NCBI GenBank assembly: GCA_036345935.2
Contig: JADWOT020000009.1
Location: 12,958,959-13,022,958, forward strand
Reading direction: 5' to 3'
DNA length: 64,000 nucleotides
Source: Taenia hydatigena
Taxonomy: Eukaryota; Platyhelminthes; Cestoda; Cyclophyllidea; Taeniidae
The notes beneath the pieces are model-generated. The model made no database searches. It worked only from the letters and a program-made list of their open reading frames with translations, and was not told the origin of the DNA. Position numbers and translations under genes: made by a program. Shown here one piece after another: positions 37,431 to 50,522 of this stretch (its first letter is position 1; each line of letters starts with the position of its first letter).

Positions 37431-38390
37431 GAAAGACTCGAAACACTGTAGCTCGACATCACCGCGGTATGTTCAGAACAAAATCCGAGTCAACATAAAT
37501 TGCGATTGGTTATCTAGTCGTCGGTCCCTCACTTTATAATTATCAACCACAAAACTGTTGAAATTTGCGTAGTCGCAAGACTAATGACAGATTTAGGTGA
37601 ATCTTTATTTGAAGTGAATAATTTTCACAACTGAGATATGCTTTCTAAGTCAATTCGCCATGATGTAAACGCAATTCTATTTGGATCAGATTCAGTTACT
37701 TAGCCAATGCTGGTATCGCAACATAATGATCATCATTCTTTTTCTTTCATTTTCCTATTTATTGCCAAATAAATGCTGTGACGGGGTAAAGCCCAATCAC
37801 GTGTGGATAAAATTGTGACTTTAAATTATGCTGCATTCTTTTATAAAAACAAATCAGATTCCAGGGTCTATCGACTGCAGTCAGGTAGGGTTTGCCAGCG
37901 AAAGGCAATATTTTGGTGAATCAAACAAAGTTACATTGCTTTGTAATTTTTTAAGGAATCACGGATGATGTGAAGTCAAAATATTTCTTTTAAGACTGGA
38001 TTTTACCTTGATCATACTAATCACCAAAGCATCGATGAAACATTGTAACGGGTAATGACTAAGTACCAAAATTCGATCTGAGCTAAATTGTGGTCACTTG
38101 CGGGTTGGATCTGAAATTCTGTGTTATCAGTGACCTCTATCTTCTTATTTACAAATCTATGAATTAATCACGTTTTTGTATAATGCGTCTTTTGGACGAG
38201 AAGCAGAAACGCAAAATCCAAATTGGAACTCGATGCTGATACCGATTACACTAGAGGAAGCTAGCTTTCAGACGTTCGTGCTCTTAATCTCCCACACCCG
38301 TCCCAAAGTAATCGGTCTACCCGTTCTCGGGTAGTCAGAGTGAAAGGACACGAGCGAAGATGGCGACACCCATGAAAACAATCTTGCTTA
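37431..38390. other. Unannotated stretch before long repeat A
   Basis: AT-rich sequence without a supported exon or RNA gene. It ends where the similarity to the second long repeat begins. Confidence 0.5.
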
Positions 38391-39430
38391 ATGGCCTGGG
38401 GTGGTCCGCTTCCGTCCTTCAGTCTAAGTGATGACGCATCATGATATTGTAAAACACTCTCGTGGTATAATTACACTGCGGTGGTTAACATTTGATTGAG
38501 GAGGTCATAGTTGCACGGACAGCATCCAATCCTTGTCACTTTAAATGACTTTGTGCTCCACTCGTGCGAGCACATTTTAATTGTCCTGCTTTCCGCCTCA
38601 ACTCGTGGCTTTCTTGTTACTATCAAATCTATTACCAATAGCTTTTGTGAAAAGGAAGTTTCGCAAAGCGTTAACTAGATTTTATGCATTTGCGTAACTT
38701 TGATTTGTGGGTTTGTCAGAAAGTGGGGGTAGTGACAGAGGCCAAGTGAGTCAACGAGGATAAAATCATCAGTCTTGGGACCATTAGTCTCCTCGTCTAT
38801 GCACGCACGCTTATTCAGTTAACCGGCTACCTAGAAGTTCCCCTCCCTCCCCCTCTATTTGCTGAATGCACAGGAGTCGCTTCGAACAGCTTGTGACAGG
38901 TGTGTGAAGCTGAACAAGACAGATCTGTCTGCAATGCTGGCTGGAGACATGTCACTAAAATGCCAGAGGAAAGCACTTTTACCATGAGAATATGCAGAGC
39001 TAGTGAGAGGGCATGAAGGTGCTAATGGCAGGTTTATGTTATTTCGACTCTCTGGTCCTTTTGTCCAAACTATTCCAAGTGCAGGGCTTAAATGGACAGA
39101 AGAACCATTCTCAGCAGTAGCTGCAACGGAATCACCTAGTGTAATATGTAAAGCACTGAAAGCAGCTCGCGTTGGCTAACACGGCACTGCAAATAGCATC
39201 CTATTGCAATCAGACTGATTTAATTACCCCATACAGACCACTTTCCAGACCCCAAGTTGGAGGTCGCAAAATGGAGCAAGTCACAACCGAACACAGCAGT
39301 TTTGGGCAATGGTGACTAAGTTGCAGGTGCAGGCTGCCGTCCCTTGTCTTTCTAGCTGCGTCTGCTATATCGCTCTCTTATCTGTCCATTCATCACACTA
39401 ACTGCACGGGTATCATATGCACATCCGTTT

Positions 39431-39531
39431 TGCATCCGTTCATAAAAGGTGCGTCTGACCGTTCACCCGGTTGTACTCTCTCGTCCTCTCTGCTTCAATT
39501 AGTTGTTGCAACTTAATTCAATAAACAGTGC
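39431..39531 (+). promoter_or_regulatory. TATA-like and AATAAA-like pair inside repeat A
   Basis: CATAAAAGGTGCG and, downstream, TTCAATAAACAGTGCC are kept unchanged in both long repeat copies (the second at about 59,250-59,345). The spacing resembles the promoter-to-polyadenylation interval of a retroelement terminal repeat. No second copy of this segment was found elsewhere in either unit, so a true LTR pair is not shown. Confidence 0.25.
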
Positions 39532-42500
39532 CGTCGCCCGAAGTTAGGCATTGCGAGTCACTCCAACCGTGAACTGACTTCCGGTGGCCTGCGTCACACA
39601 AGGTGGGAAAGAATTGGAAATGGCCTTGCCGTAGAGAGTGTAGCCAAGATGGTGGGAACAGAGGCAAATGAAATGCTTGCCAAATCTCAGCTAAAATAAC
39701 TTTTGCTCTGTGGGCTGACAAACACGATGCTACAATGGACCACGGCTGAAACACGTGCCACTAACCGATTCTACACGCAACAACGAGGAAGATTTCAGTC
39801 ACATTAACTCGAGGCATGCTTCATGACGCGGCGCTCTACGCTGTTACTCATGCCGTTGTTCAAATTATCCTCACCACCTCTCCTCCGAACCCTTTCGTCC
39901 TATCAGTCTGTACCCTCTGTCTCATCACTACCTCCTCTTCTCCTTTCAAAGGACGTCGCAATTCCAAGCGTATGGAACGGTTGGAATTCGTGTAAATTAG
40001 AGGTAACTCACACAATAACTTCCCTATCTTCTCTCTCAGGTTTGTCTTCCTTTGTTTCTCTCCCCTTCTGCGTTCGTAAGGGTCATCACGCCCACTATCC
40101 CTAAGGATAGTGTTCCTAATTTGACCTGTCCAGAGAAATCTGTGTGCGGATTATCAGGAGAAATGACGATGGCTTCGTGATGAGGTACTAACCAATTAAT
40201 TTTGCCGACCGCATATCCTTAAAATTGTTTCATAATAAGGGGAGTAGTTTATTTTTCTAGCCCCAGCTTATGCAGGTCTAGAACGTAAATACGCTGTCAT
40301 ATGACCTCTTGACTACTGTTTCGCTATTCAGGGTGGCAATCATTTTTAAATGGCAAGCTGTCGCATACCTTCCTTTGAACGAAATGTGGGAAGTAGCGTT
40401 GACGTGAATAATAACACAAACACAAAGTTGCTATTCTTGGCAGTTGGTTGGAGAATGATCGCCTTTGCGACCAGCAGTGGAGCTGTCACCCCTTCCAGTA
40501 GCCAGCTAATTGCGAAATCCACTCAGTGGATCCACCTCGACCAAAAGATGTGCCTTGTTCCATATGCACCTATGTAAACGATCTTTGTCTCAAATGCCAT
40601 GGAGCAGTGATTACTGTACACTCATCTGCATTGGTAGGAAAAGAAGAAGAGCTGAACGATTAAATAACCCGACAGCACGCTGCGTTCTCTGTTAGGTGAG
40701 GAAATAGCCTTTGCCTCCATGAATGTGCGTGTAGCGAGCATAAATTCTAAATGGCAATAGCGAAGGCCAATTCCAAAACAGTCTCGTGCTTCATCCGGTA
40801 GTGACTGCCAGTGCAGGCTGTGTGCGATTTAAACCTGTGGAATGACCCAATGGATTGCGGATTCCACAAAGTAACTTTAAAATTATTCCTTACTGTGCTG
40901 TATCCGGATACCATGCATAAATTAAAGCAGCGAAATTGTGAACTTGCTCGTTGGTGCATCAACACGATAGAAGGAAGCAGCAAAGTGCCGTGTAAAAGTT
41001 CCTACTAGGCAAAGTTCCCACCTATTTGCTCTCTCTCGAGCCACAGAAATGTAGCATTCGCATGTTCATGCAAGGACTTAACCGCAGCGCCATCCAATTC
41101 ACAAAGGCCAACTGGCGGATGTTCAGAGATCGTCAAATACACCTCTCTTTTCTCATGCATGGTAAAACAGCCTTTCTTTCCTAAATGGAGGAAGCTGCTA
41201 GCAAGATGTTAGCACTACGACTGACAGCTGTACTGTTAAGTATGAAATTTGCTTTGTGGTGAAGTTCTCTCTCTCTGCATTAAGGTCTGCATGTGGCCAG
41301 GAGGCAAAATGGCGGATGGGTTAGATGTAACGAAAATCCTACTTAAACATGGACTTGGCGTTGCGGTGCGCATGGGCCTAAGTGTGATACAGATGCAATG
41401 TGCAACGAAAGTACACAAGTGTGAATATTTTCTGGTACTCAGCTTTCGTGCTAACAAATTCTTTCTGCATAACAATGGAAACCGTGACTGCTTCAGCAGC
41501 GCGGGCTGTGGTGTCGGTGGCTGTCTCATTTGAGTGTTTGCCTTTTTCTATGAGCAGCACAAAATTTGGCATTCATGCTAATGTACCATGATGCCCTTAT
41601 GAGCTTGGTTTTAATCTGTAACCCTATAATTTAGCTGGTCGCAGTGGATCTGATGCTTCTGCTCTTACACCGTATTTTATTTTGCGCAAAATTCATTACA
41701 GCACGTTTGGCAAGTCAAATATAACAAAGTGCTATCCAAGTGCTTGCATCTAATTCAAAACAAAATGTATGTAAGCGCTCTTATTTTGTTGTCGAATACC
41801 TAATTTCCTTAATCAAGAGCAAGAGAAAGGAGGAAAGGAAAGATGAGTTAGAATCTTGGTCTTGTGCGTTGAACAGCTTACCCGTGTTTCAAGTAGAACA
41901 AAACAGAGTCCTGTGGAGGTGTGCACCCTACCCTCACCTGAAGCTGCATTTCAATAGACCTCCGTCAGACTAACATGCAGGAGATCAAACTTAACTAACG
42001 AAAATTTTGAATGTCATTTTTTTTTCAGAAGGTTGGATGAGAGGATTAGTAGTGACAACGCAAGGAAGAGTGTCACAGGTACCAGTACTCTGACTCACCG
42101 ATTGCCTGATTTTAATAAAGCACTCTACAATTTTCTTTATTAAATGACTACCATGATCAAGAATTTCCATCGCCTAAAATTTGGTTTGGTGGGATCACTT
42201 GACTAATAGTGCTCCACGCAGTGGTGTAATAAAAGGTAAGAAGTGCTATTAATCACTGACTGGCGAGACAGTATGACATTAGACGCTGAAACGATCTAGA
42301 ACTCTTAACAGGCAATGGAAATGCGCCTGTCTGATGCTTTCGTCATGCCAGTATTATTATTGCTACTTTTGCATTTATGCAAGCGGACTTGTTTACTTCG
42401 CAACTCTAAGCTTTTAGTTTTCTCCATGCGTTGATGGCACCCTCAATGTGTGCAGTCCCCACCAAACAACGTACTGCGATACCGCAAGTCGTTTGTGAAT

Positions 42501-43678
42501 TTCGCACGAGCATTTTCTATGATGGCTGTTTTGATTATTGATAATTTAACTATAAATCTTAGCATTTCGTTGTTAGTTGTGACAAATCAAAAGCGTTTAA
42601 TCACCGCCAAGTTATTGGCTAGCATTGGAGCGATTTCTTTTGTTAAGAAAAAGGAAAATCGATTGTCGTTCGGCAAGCAATTTTTTGAGAAAACACCTCC
42701 AGCTTTTATATTTTTGCTAAATGTGTTCCATTTTACAAGATATTCCACGGCAAATATACCTATGTACTAGGCATAGATGAACTAACCCGATACAATGGCC
42801 AATGGGTTGTACCGACTTGTACGAAGAGCTTTTCCAATCCTGGTGCGCTAACAGAGAATGACGCTCAAGATATGGGATCGCGATTGGTCGTAATATAAAG
42901 ATTAACATAACTGTGAGAGCATTCATCTCAGAATGCACCCGAATCCAAATCCGATGTCAACACAGTCCTCAATTTCGCCCATGATGACCACAAGAGGGCG
43001 ATTTGGTCCCATCCTTCTCTTGTCACTACTTTACTCATCTTACTCATCCTCACTGTTATTAATCTGCAGATTTCCTGCCATTTTGGAGTGCTGCAGTCAT
43101 TTATTGAGAATTCAGAAGGAAATTCCATAAGCTATTGTTAAAATTTAGCTTAATCTACTGATCGCATTGAGTAACACCTAAATGCCTAGGAGTATCGAAG
43201 GAACTTGGAGATGTATAAAGTTTCACCCACTCATAATAGTGATTCCTCCTCCACAGTAAGTTGATAATGCTTTACAATAAGCAATCTGTCCTTGGAACAC
43301 CACATATTACTTTGACCGTGCTCGATGCTAAGGCTACTGCGCATTACCCTACCACCACTCCAAATTTAAACAAAAATGCCCCAATTCTGCTTGTCTTTCC
43401 GACGTAGGTTTGCAATGTGAAGATACCAATTCAATTGGGTAGTTTTGACACACAAGAGATCAGCGCAATTCATTGGGGGAAAAATTATTCGAGTAACTAG
43501 ACACTGACTTAATAGAATGAAAATAACCAAAGTTTTGTCTTGTTGTAATGCATTCCTGTGTCGTTGAATTCTAAAAATTTGTAAAATTCCAAGTTTTGAT
43601 AGTCTGAAGATGCTTGCCTTATGTTAGGCGATGAATGTCAGCGTAAATATGCATTGATTTGAGGCGGAGGAAAAAAGC

Positions 43679-43873
43679 GTGGCTGCACATGCAATGACTG
43701 GTCATGCTCTGCCGTACTGTCCTTCTCTCCTGTCATATTGCCTTCGAAAGGGTGATAAAATGCCCGCTAGATTTGCTGCGGAGACATTCCGAAAAGTATT
43801 CAGCGGCTATGAGGCCGCAAATGAGGTGCTGTGTAATCGGCTGACATCATTGCAATGTTGGGCTGTTCACTAG
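43679..43873 (+). other. Open frame in repeat A, partly kept in B
   Basis: Codes a segment containing AETFRKVFSGYEAANEVL. In copy B (about 63,430-63,625) the same peptide core (AETFRKVFSGHEAANEVL) is kept, but the frame upstream of it is broken by an indel. The protein-like pattern suggests a decayed coding region inside the repeat, but no family was recognised and no splice sites bound it. Confidence 0.3.
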
Positions 43874-44275
43874 ACCAGGTAAAGTTCCAAGTGGTCAAAG
43901 TGTTCAGTGTTTGTACACAGATAAGAATGGAGTTGGCGAAAAGCATTTTGTGTTCGTGTCATTAATCTTTGCACCATCTCACCAGGCAGTACTCAAGCCT
44001 TCCCATATGATGCAAATCGCGAAAATTTTTTGTGTTATGTGTACTCCGTTTACCCAATTTTCGTCAACATTGCGTATACTATATATGAAAATTGAGGCTG
44101 TGAGGCCCTCGCACTTGCTGAAGACCTTGTTCTGCTTTGCCGACAGCATGAACAGAGCATCCATTGAGTTGTTTACGATTAATGGGTAAATACGCAAGCG
44201 ATTTAAATAAATTTTGAAGGTTTCTTTTAGGACAACGTATGTGTGGTCGATCGCCAGGCTCTACAGTGCCTTTAT

Positions 44276-44820
44276 TTGGTCGCATTCCGCCGCGCGTTTG
44301 CATTCCCACCTCAAGCAAACAAAGGCAAACGGAAAAAGATGGGTGGATTTCCCTTTGGATTCTCAAGGTAAGGCAGAGTATTAGAACTTCACGGTCTCTT
44401 CTTCCTACTCCTTCAGCCCATTTTTGTGAATTTTATTGTTCAACTACTTGACACTTCAAATACTGGATTGAACCAAACCAAGTAGGATCAGTTTCACTGG
44501 ATTTCAGCATAAAGGACCTTTCAGGGAACCACTGTTAAGAGCAACTGCGCAATGCGTAATTACAGCATGTCATGCGGAAAGCGGCATACCTCGCTTGTCC
44601 ATGAAGGCAAAAATGCGATTCGTGTCATTACAGTGGATCACATCCACTTGACCGCACCTCTTAAAACCGTGTAGAGAAAGCCGCGACAGATCTTGGGGGC
44701 GATCGCGATGCGTCGCCGAATTTTCAGAGATCACAAATATTTACAAATAAACTGAACAAAGAGGCAAATCAATCACAAAAATAACGTGAAAGAACGCTGG
44801 CAAGCTCCAGCATTTGACAA
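44276..44820. other. Unannotated stretch
   Basis: Immediately after the part of copy A that can be compared with B. An acceptor (TTTCTTTTAG, ending 44,230) and donor (CAAG|GTAAGG, near 44,370) bound an open stretch of about 140 nt that spans the end of the aligned repeat. Its three frames give no recognisable domain, so it is not called as an exon. Confidence 0.35.
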
Positions 44821-44978
44821 TTAGCGGGTTAGCTGGGCCAAATCGTTGGCTTTGACCTCTTCATAAAAGCGGATGTTGAGGGCATCCCCAGCCCTGATGT
44901 AGGCGTCGTGAGTGTAGAAATCACCGCATCGCGCTAAGCCGAACTCCAACAGCCTGGATGACGATTGCTTACGAAACA
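44821..44978 (-). CDS. Possible 3'-terminal exon, unrecognised
   Basis: On the minus strand an acceptor (CTGTCCAG) at 44,980-44,979 is followed by 52 open codons ending in TAA at 44,823-44,821. The peptide includes RLLEFGLARCGDFYTHDAYI and later NIRFYEEVKANDLAQLTR. It has balanced, helix-like composition unlike the chance frames around it. No family was recognised and no upstream exon could be joined. No AATAAA was noticed just downstream, which weakens the call. Confidence 0.35.
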
Positions 44979-44989
44979 CTGGACAGCGA

Positions 44990-47900
44990 AATGCGCCTCA
45001 ACGCAGGCCAATCTCAGCAAAATGTTCACATGTCCTTTAAGCACTCGAAGATCTACTCAAATTCACCTCTACCAGCAAACACGATTAAAATGGTCCCCAT
45101 GTGCCTAACAAATTACAATGAGAATTAGAGAAATAATCCCAATCAGGGATAAATATCTGCAATGATTTGCCAATCTGATCTGCTGGGCAAGTCTTTCGTT
45201 TTCCACACTGAGCATTTTATAAACTAGGCATAACTTCCTCCCACTCATCTCAATCCCCGTCGATTTTTAGGTTCTTTCAAGCGTTGATGTTTCCTCAAAA
45301 TGGTGTACCCTCTTCATTCTTCCTAGCCTTCTTCGAAAATGACCTGCTTCATGCTTGCTTGTATACATCCCTTTCAGTTCAGTGATCCTGAATGAGCTGC
45401 TGAGGTCCGTTTGGATTATCTGTTCCTGTACTTCCTGGCTTCTCTCCGCTGTCAAAATGTGCCATTGGTGACTATGTTTAAGGGAGCAATCAGCTGACAA
45501 TAGGTGGGCGAAATGCCACTGAGATACTATCTCACTATCCTCCTTCTCATTCTGCCGACGCTTACCCTGCTTTCCATCTGTCCAATATCATTGGAATCAA
45601 TTTCAAACTACTTTTTTTGAATGCAGATCTAGTGTGACTTGAGTAACCTTCCAATCCTCCATTCACCAATCTTCCATTCTTTCCTACTTCCACTTCACCT
45701 TCTCTGGTCCACTGCCGCATTTCGTTCGCCTTCTAGGAAGGCAGTCCAACAAGTACGTCGGATTCATTTCGAGCATTCGACTTGAATTTAATAACCTTAT
45801 TGAGTTTTGAAACTTCAATTCTCTATCTCGTTATTTGCTAACGTGACTTGCCACAACAGCACGACTGCTTTCATTGATACGTTGCTTGTTGACAGTTCAA
45901 AGACGTGTTTCCTAGTTTAATCCAAAACCGTTTTTGTTCGTGGATGTGTCTATTTCAGGACCACCAGCCTTTGGTAATTGAATACTACTGATTGAGACGA
46001 TTTTCTGGGAAGGTGCATCGAAATCCCAAGTGGTGAACGTGATCATGACAATTAGTGGAGACTTCGTTTCAAATCAAATGCAAAAACATAAGTCCCGAAG
46101 CCAGTCAGTTTACTGTGTTATTACTCGAAACAAAGCACACATACTTGGGAGTTGGGCATGGGCCTAGTTAAGTTGGAGCATCTTACGCATCGTTTGCAGA
46201 CACTCATGGTGCTAATGTTGCAGCGTCCAACTTTGACACGCCTGGAGAGCTGTGGTACGCCCCAGCTACTTAGTTACCAGTAGGTCTGAATAGCAGGATT
46301 TATCCACTTCACTTACCAATCTCAAATCCTACTAACTGTAGGGTAAACATCTTTCTGTGGCCTCATTCACTGTGCGTGACCATTTAAGGAATGCCTTGTA
46401 ACGTCATTCATTGTTGGCAATGAAATTGGGTGACTTTATGCGTCAAATAGGGATTTGTAGTAAATCGAAGAATTGCTGCTGTTCCCGTCTTTGTGGCGAC
46501 TTTGGCAATCACCGCTCCGATAGGCTCGGGCGAAGAAATAAGAATTTGGACTATCACGTTGCCATGCATGTCGTCTTCAACATCAGCCCACACTTGACCC
46601 ATTCAAGTGTTTCGCATGTAGAGTGCCATCTCTACGCAAGCATCAGTCGCCGAAGTGAGGTGTCGCAGTGCGAGTACCACCTGTTCTTCATTGGACGCCA
46701 ATGCACTCAGTGGTTCTGCCTCAAAGACGAAGCTGCAGGACTTCCATTTCCTCAACCTTTCCATATTAAACGAACACGGTGTTCATATTTGCTTCATTTG
46801 CCTTTTCGCATTGCAAATGAACGACGACAGAGAAACAACGCCACGTCTCGCGACAAGCGCCCGACATCCTGTGTCACCGAGGAGTAATTCGTGCATATTG
46901 GCACGATTTGAACTGATCGCCACTCAGCAAATCAGTGTGACTCCACGAAAGTGTAGATCTTGACAGATATGGGTCATATATGATGCTCTACACACCTTGA
47001 CTGGTCTAGCAGAACCACAATCGCATAACCTGAATCTCGAAGGGTGGAAGAATAGGAAAGTCATGGAAGTTTACTGAGTGTTACTGCAAGTCGTAGGGTG
47101 TCACTGCAGCTCTTCGACCAGCATCATTTTGTGCATGTCAGTGGACAATTAGAACAAGCCCTCAAGATTGTTACGTAGTGCTTAAGTCTTGGGCAGCAGC
47201 TGCGTTTAATACTCGAACGCGGTCTTTAGCCAAATTAGCACTCTTCCTCTCTTTTCGTTGGTTCTACCAGTCCCTTCTTCTAGTCCTTGTCTGCGCAATG
47301 GCCCCAAACACCTGACTCACATCAGTAGAGCCTCTCCTTCTCGACTGCTCTGCACGTCAGCAATGCACACCTTTTCCTTTGTCTTCATGAAAGCATCCAG
47401 GCGCTGAACTTACCTCAAACAGTTGGGTTCGAGTCGAGTTTTACACTTACGAATACAGTATCATGCAATAGTCTTATCACCAAGATAAACAAAAGAAATT
47501 TCGCGTTCTCTATGTTCTAACAGCCGTATTCAAACAATCAAGCACACGGCGAACCCTTGCAGTTGTTTGTATAAGCATTTACAACTTGTCCCTCGATAGT
47601 GCTGACGGTGTATTCGTCAACCCATTGCTGCATCCATTCGACTCCAACGACTCTCTTTAAAAATGCATGAATCAGAATAACCAAACAACCAAATATTCGA
47701 CCATGCCAAGCCATCTTGATCGAGGCGAATTCATCCATCGTGCAGCAAGTTGTCACCACTGCGGTCGTGCTGACATGGCCAAAGATATGTTTTTATAAAC
47801 AAAATGCGTGACAAAAGTCTAATGTGATGAATGGATGCCCTTTAGGAGACGTAAGCTAGAAGGACGCACATTTGATGGCAGATTCACCTCTAGATATCAC

Positions 47901-48840
47901 ACCCGAGTCATTTAATCTATCCTGAGTGGGAATGTCTAGAGTCGAGGCCTGACGACCGTCTAAATGTAGTAAATGAAGAGAACTAGGATAAGACAATGAG
48001 TGTATGAGGCAGGCGATGTCTTGGAACAACATGGCATAGTTTTGAGTGCTTGGCTTGCCACGCCTGTTTTCGAAATGAGAGTGCTCTCTTGAGCACCTTC
48101 GCATTGCTGCAGGAAGATCTGTAGCACAATCAAATGACCCTCAGAAGAGAAACTCCTCGACAGAAGATGGCATCCGTCAAGTGCCATGATTGTAGAATCT
48201 CAGAAGTTAGTTGACTTGACAGAGGCGGACGTGAATGCCGGAAGTTGTTTGCTGACATGTACTGCAAATCGTGTTTGGTTAGGAAGCATCAAGCTATTGT
48301 CACTGTCAGGACGCCTAAGTCGGCTCTGTTAAGAAGGCTTGAAGCTCACAACGTAGGTACCTCGACATCTATCAGTTGTGAGACAGTCACTACAGCTGAC
48401 TCACTGACCCAGTGGGATGGCGGTGGGGGCTGTGTTAGCTTTCTTCCCCTCCAGCAACTGGACGTTAGAGATGAAGGTGTTAGGGGAGAAAGGGCACAAT
48501 GCCACCTAACTTGATGAAATGACCAAGTTAAAAGATCGGGAGGACACACACAAGGCGTTGTCTTTGCAATCGGTCTAAAAGAGCGGACAAGCATAGCCTT
48601 AGTGGTCAAATGACTGTCGAGCAATGTTTATGGGCTGCGGCATTCACTGTGATTTCAAACTTACCTTATACGGATATGGGGATCCATCTGCTCACATTAT
48701 AATATAGTTAGCTACAGCATTTTTCCTGCCATTACTTGCAAAGTAGACTACAGACAACTTTCAGTAGAACTTAATGGAGGTCACTCTCCCCATCGTGATT
48801 TAAAATGCAACTTTCTGTAAATCGGTTTTGGAAGTCCGCT
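44990..48840. other. Unannotated stretch
   Basis: Several frames of 70-160 codons overlap on both strands (the longest is 46,411-46,887, plus). None shows a recognised domain or convincing splice junctions. A minus-strand frame at 47,538-47,759 has a hydrophobic stretch (GRIFGCLVILIHAFLKRVV) that could be a membrane segment but stands alone. Confidence 0.4.
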
Positions 48841-49109
48841 CGTGACAATCATGCTGCTAATTTTACCATGGTGAAGAGTGGAAAGGATCCATCAAGCTCA
48901 TTTCAGGCATGGATTCAACGCTTACCAGATGCAGGAGAGGATGTGCTAGTCAAAATAAAATCTCGATTTTGGCAAACGCATATGCTACATCCCAAGCTTA
49001 TTAATTGTTGAGTCCAGTCATTCATATAATTCCTTCATCAACATTTACCGATTCTTGTTGCCATTTAGCTGATTTCTGCATGCAGATTTGATTCAGATAG
49101 GAGTGTCCG
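48841..49109 (+). repeat. 265-bp direct duplication, copy 1
   Basis: Nearly identical to 51,464-51,730, about 2.62 kb downstream in the same orientation. Both copies carry the same open frame (MVKSGKDPSSSFQAWIQRLP and onward to a HPKLINC end before TGA). The flanks on both sides differ. The high identity means the duplication is recent compared with the fold-backs elsewhere. Confidence 0.95.
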
Positions 49110-50522
49110 CAGCCTCGAACATTGTGCCTTAAGCATTGCCACCTATGACACTCACGCGCTATTGCACTTCTCGTGAGAAAACCCAAGATTCACTACGTCT
49201 GCAATACTTCTCGAGGGGGTATTTTGGCTCTATTAATTGGTGGGAGGGAGACACCACCCAATCCTCATCGTCTGCATTCCTTTCGTGTGCTGATCTTGAA
49301 CATAGCAGAACCATTTGTGAAACAGAATAAAAATGTCACCGCATTGAGAGGCCGCAAAGCTGATGCTGTGATTATGGATTCGGCTACAGTCGTAGCCCGG
49401 CATTGCGTTGGCTATCAGGAAAACAGACGTGGAACAGCAACACCACACAACATGCACTGAGTTCCACACGTGTCAAATGCTCATTTTCGTCCACTGCACG
49501 TCGAAATGTTCCACGCTGCTGCCCTTCGCGCAATTTTCTTCCACCGTCAACGCCTCTACCCAGTCTCGTCTTGTTCTTGCCGTCAATCTACTGTCCATTC
49601 TTCATCGCCTCCTTCTCTTTTGTTTTCCACACTGCAAGAGGCTAGTGTATCGAGAGCTTATATAAATCGAGAACTCAAATGTAAGTAATCTCATCCCTTC
49701 CATCCGCCCTTTATCATATCATTTTCCTCTCCTTCATCCCTTTTTTCTTTACTTGTACTCATCATTCTAAAAATTGACTCAAGTGGCACCATAATCATTT
49801 GGACCCGTCAAGAGACAACTGTGCAGTTGGGTCAAGCGTATCACTCACTTGCCTGATCGCCATGTTAATTCTACTTTGTCTCACTGTTGAAATTGTCTCG
49901 AGCCCTTCACCTCTAGCCTCACCACGTATATGGATAATCGACCATTGCATTGCAAAGAATTTTTTGTTCCACCAACACTGTTGGTGGTTACAGGCTATAG
50001 TAATTGTAGGTGGATGTTTTTAATTGCCTGATTAAATTCAGTGGTCGAAGTGGTCAGGTGTGTGTGGGTGCGGAAGGAGGAATGCCGTGCAATAGTTAAA
50101 CATCCATTTGACCGTGTCCTTCACCATCAGCCTTAGATCAGCTCACTACCGTTTTGACAGCATAATATTCTGTCCATGACTACGGATTGCAGACCCTTCT
50201 CTGCTAAAGCATTCCATGTTGTGATAGACTGGCATTGACTTTGGTAGAACTTCTGATGCGTGAGTTGAAAGCGATAGTCAATTTAACAGTAAGCGGCAGA
50301 TTGGCAAAAGGAAGTCACACCAACATACGCAAAACACTAAGATGATTGCCAAGAAGAGTAGAATTGCTTTGAGAATAAAGTCTTATGGAAATGACATGAG
50401 GATGAATCTGGACCACAAATTCTGATGGCCATTCACAATGTATCTAATCCTTATTTGACGAGCCATGATGCACTGGGTGGTTGGATTTCATTTTATAACT
50501 TGTAACTAAACCAAATTATTCC
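49110..50522. other. Unannotated stretch upstream of polycystin-like exons
   Basis: May contain 5' exons of the polycystin-like gene, but none could be recognised with confidence. A 95-codon plus frame at 49,173-49,460 and a 74-codon plus frame with a hydrophobic run at 49,799-50,023 are the best candidates. Their splice context is unclear. Confidence 0.35.

Larger units (their letters stand above)
38391..44275 (+). repeat. Long direct repeat, copy A (about 5.9 kb)
   Basis: Aligns in the same orientation with 58,181-64,000 along its whole length. Differences are scattered substitutions and a few indels. Copy A has about 95 bp near 40,261-40,355 absent from B. B has about 28 bp near 58,740 and about 36 bp near 60,760 absent from A. 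The match begins at ATGGYCTGGG(G)TGGTCCGC in both. No reverse transcriptase, transposase or integrase frame was recognised. Within it, at about 39,430-39,530, a CATAAAAGG motif is followed some 80 bp later by CAATAAACAG, which looks like a compact promoter/poly(A) arrangement as in a long terminal repeat. It could be a segmental duplication or a large non-autonomous element. Confidence 0.9.

Noticed and set aside
39518..39754. 78-codon minus-strand frame identical in both long repeats
   Set aside because: Flanking non-coding sequence is about as well conserved, so identity reflects recent copying. No domain was recognised.
44128..44180. LAEDLVLLCRQHE taken as a reverse transcriptase catalytic box
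   Set aside because: Too short, the first Asp is Glu, and no other RT block was found in order around it. Mentioned only as a hint.
38391..44275. Calling the long repeat an LTR retrotransposon
   Set aside because: A promoter-like and AATAAA-like pair exists, but no second terminal repeat, primer-binding site or pol/integrase frame was found in either unit.
46411..46887. 158-codon open frame on the plus strand, with an overlapping minus-strand frame
   Set aside because: Three frames are open over the same interval and none shows a domain or codon pattern that would favour it.
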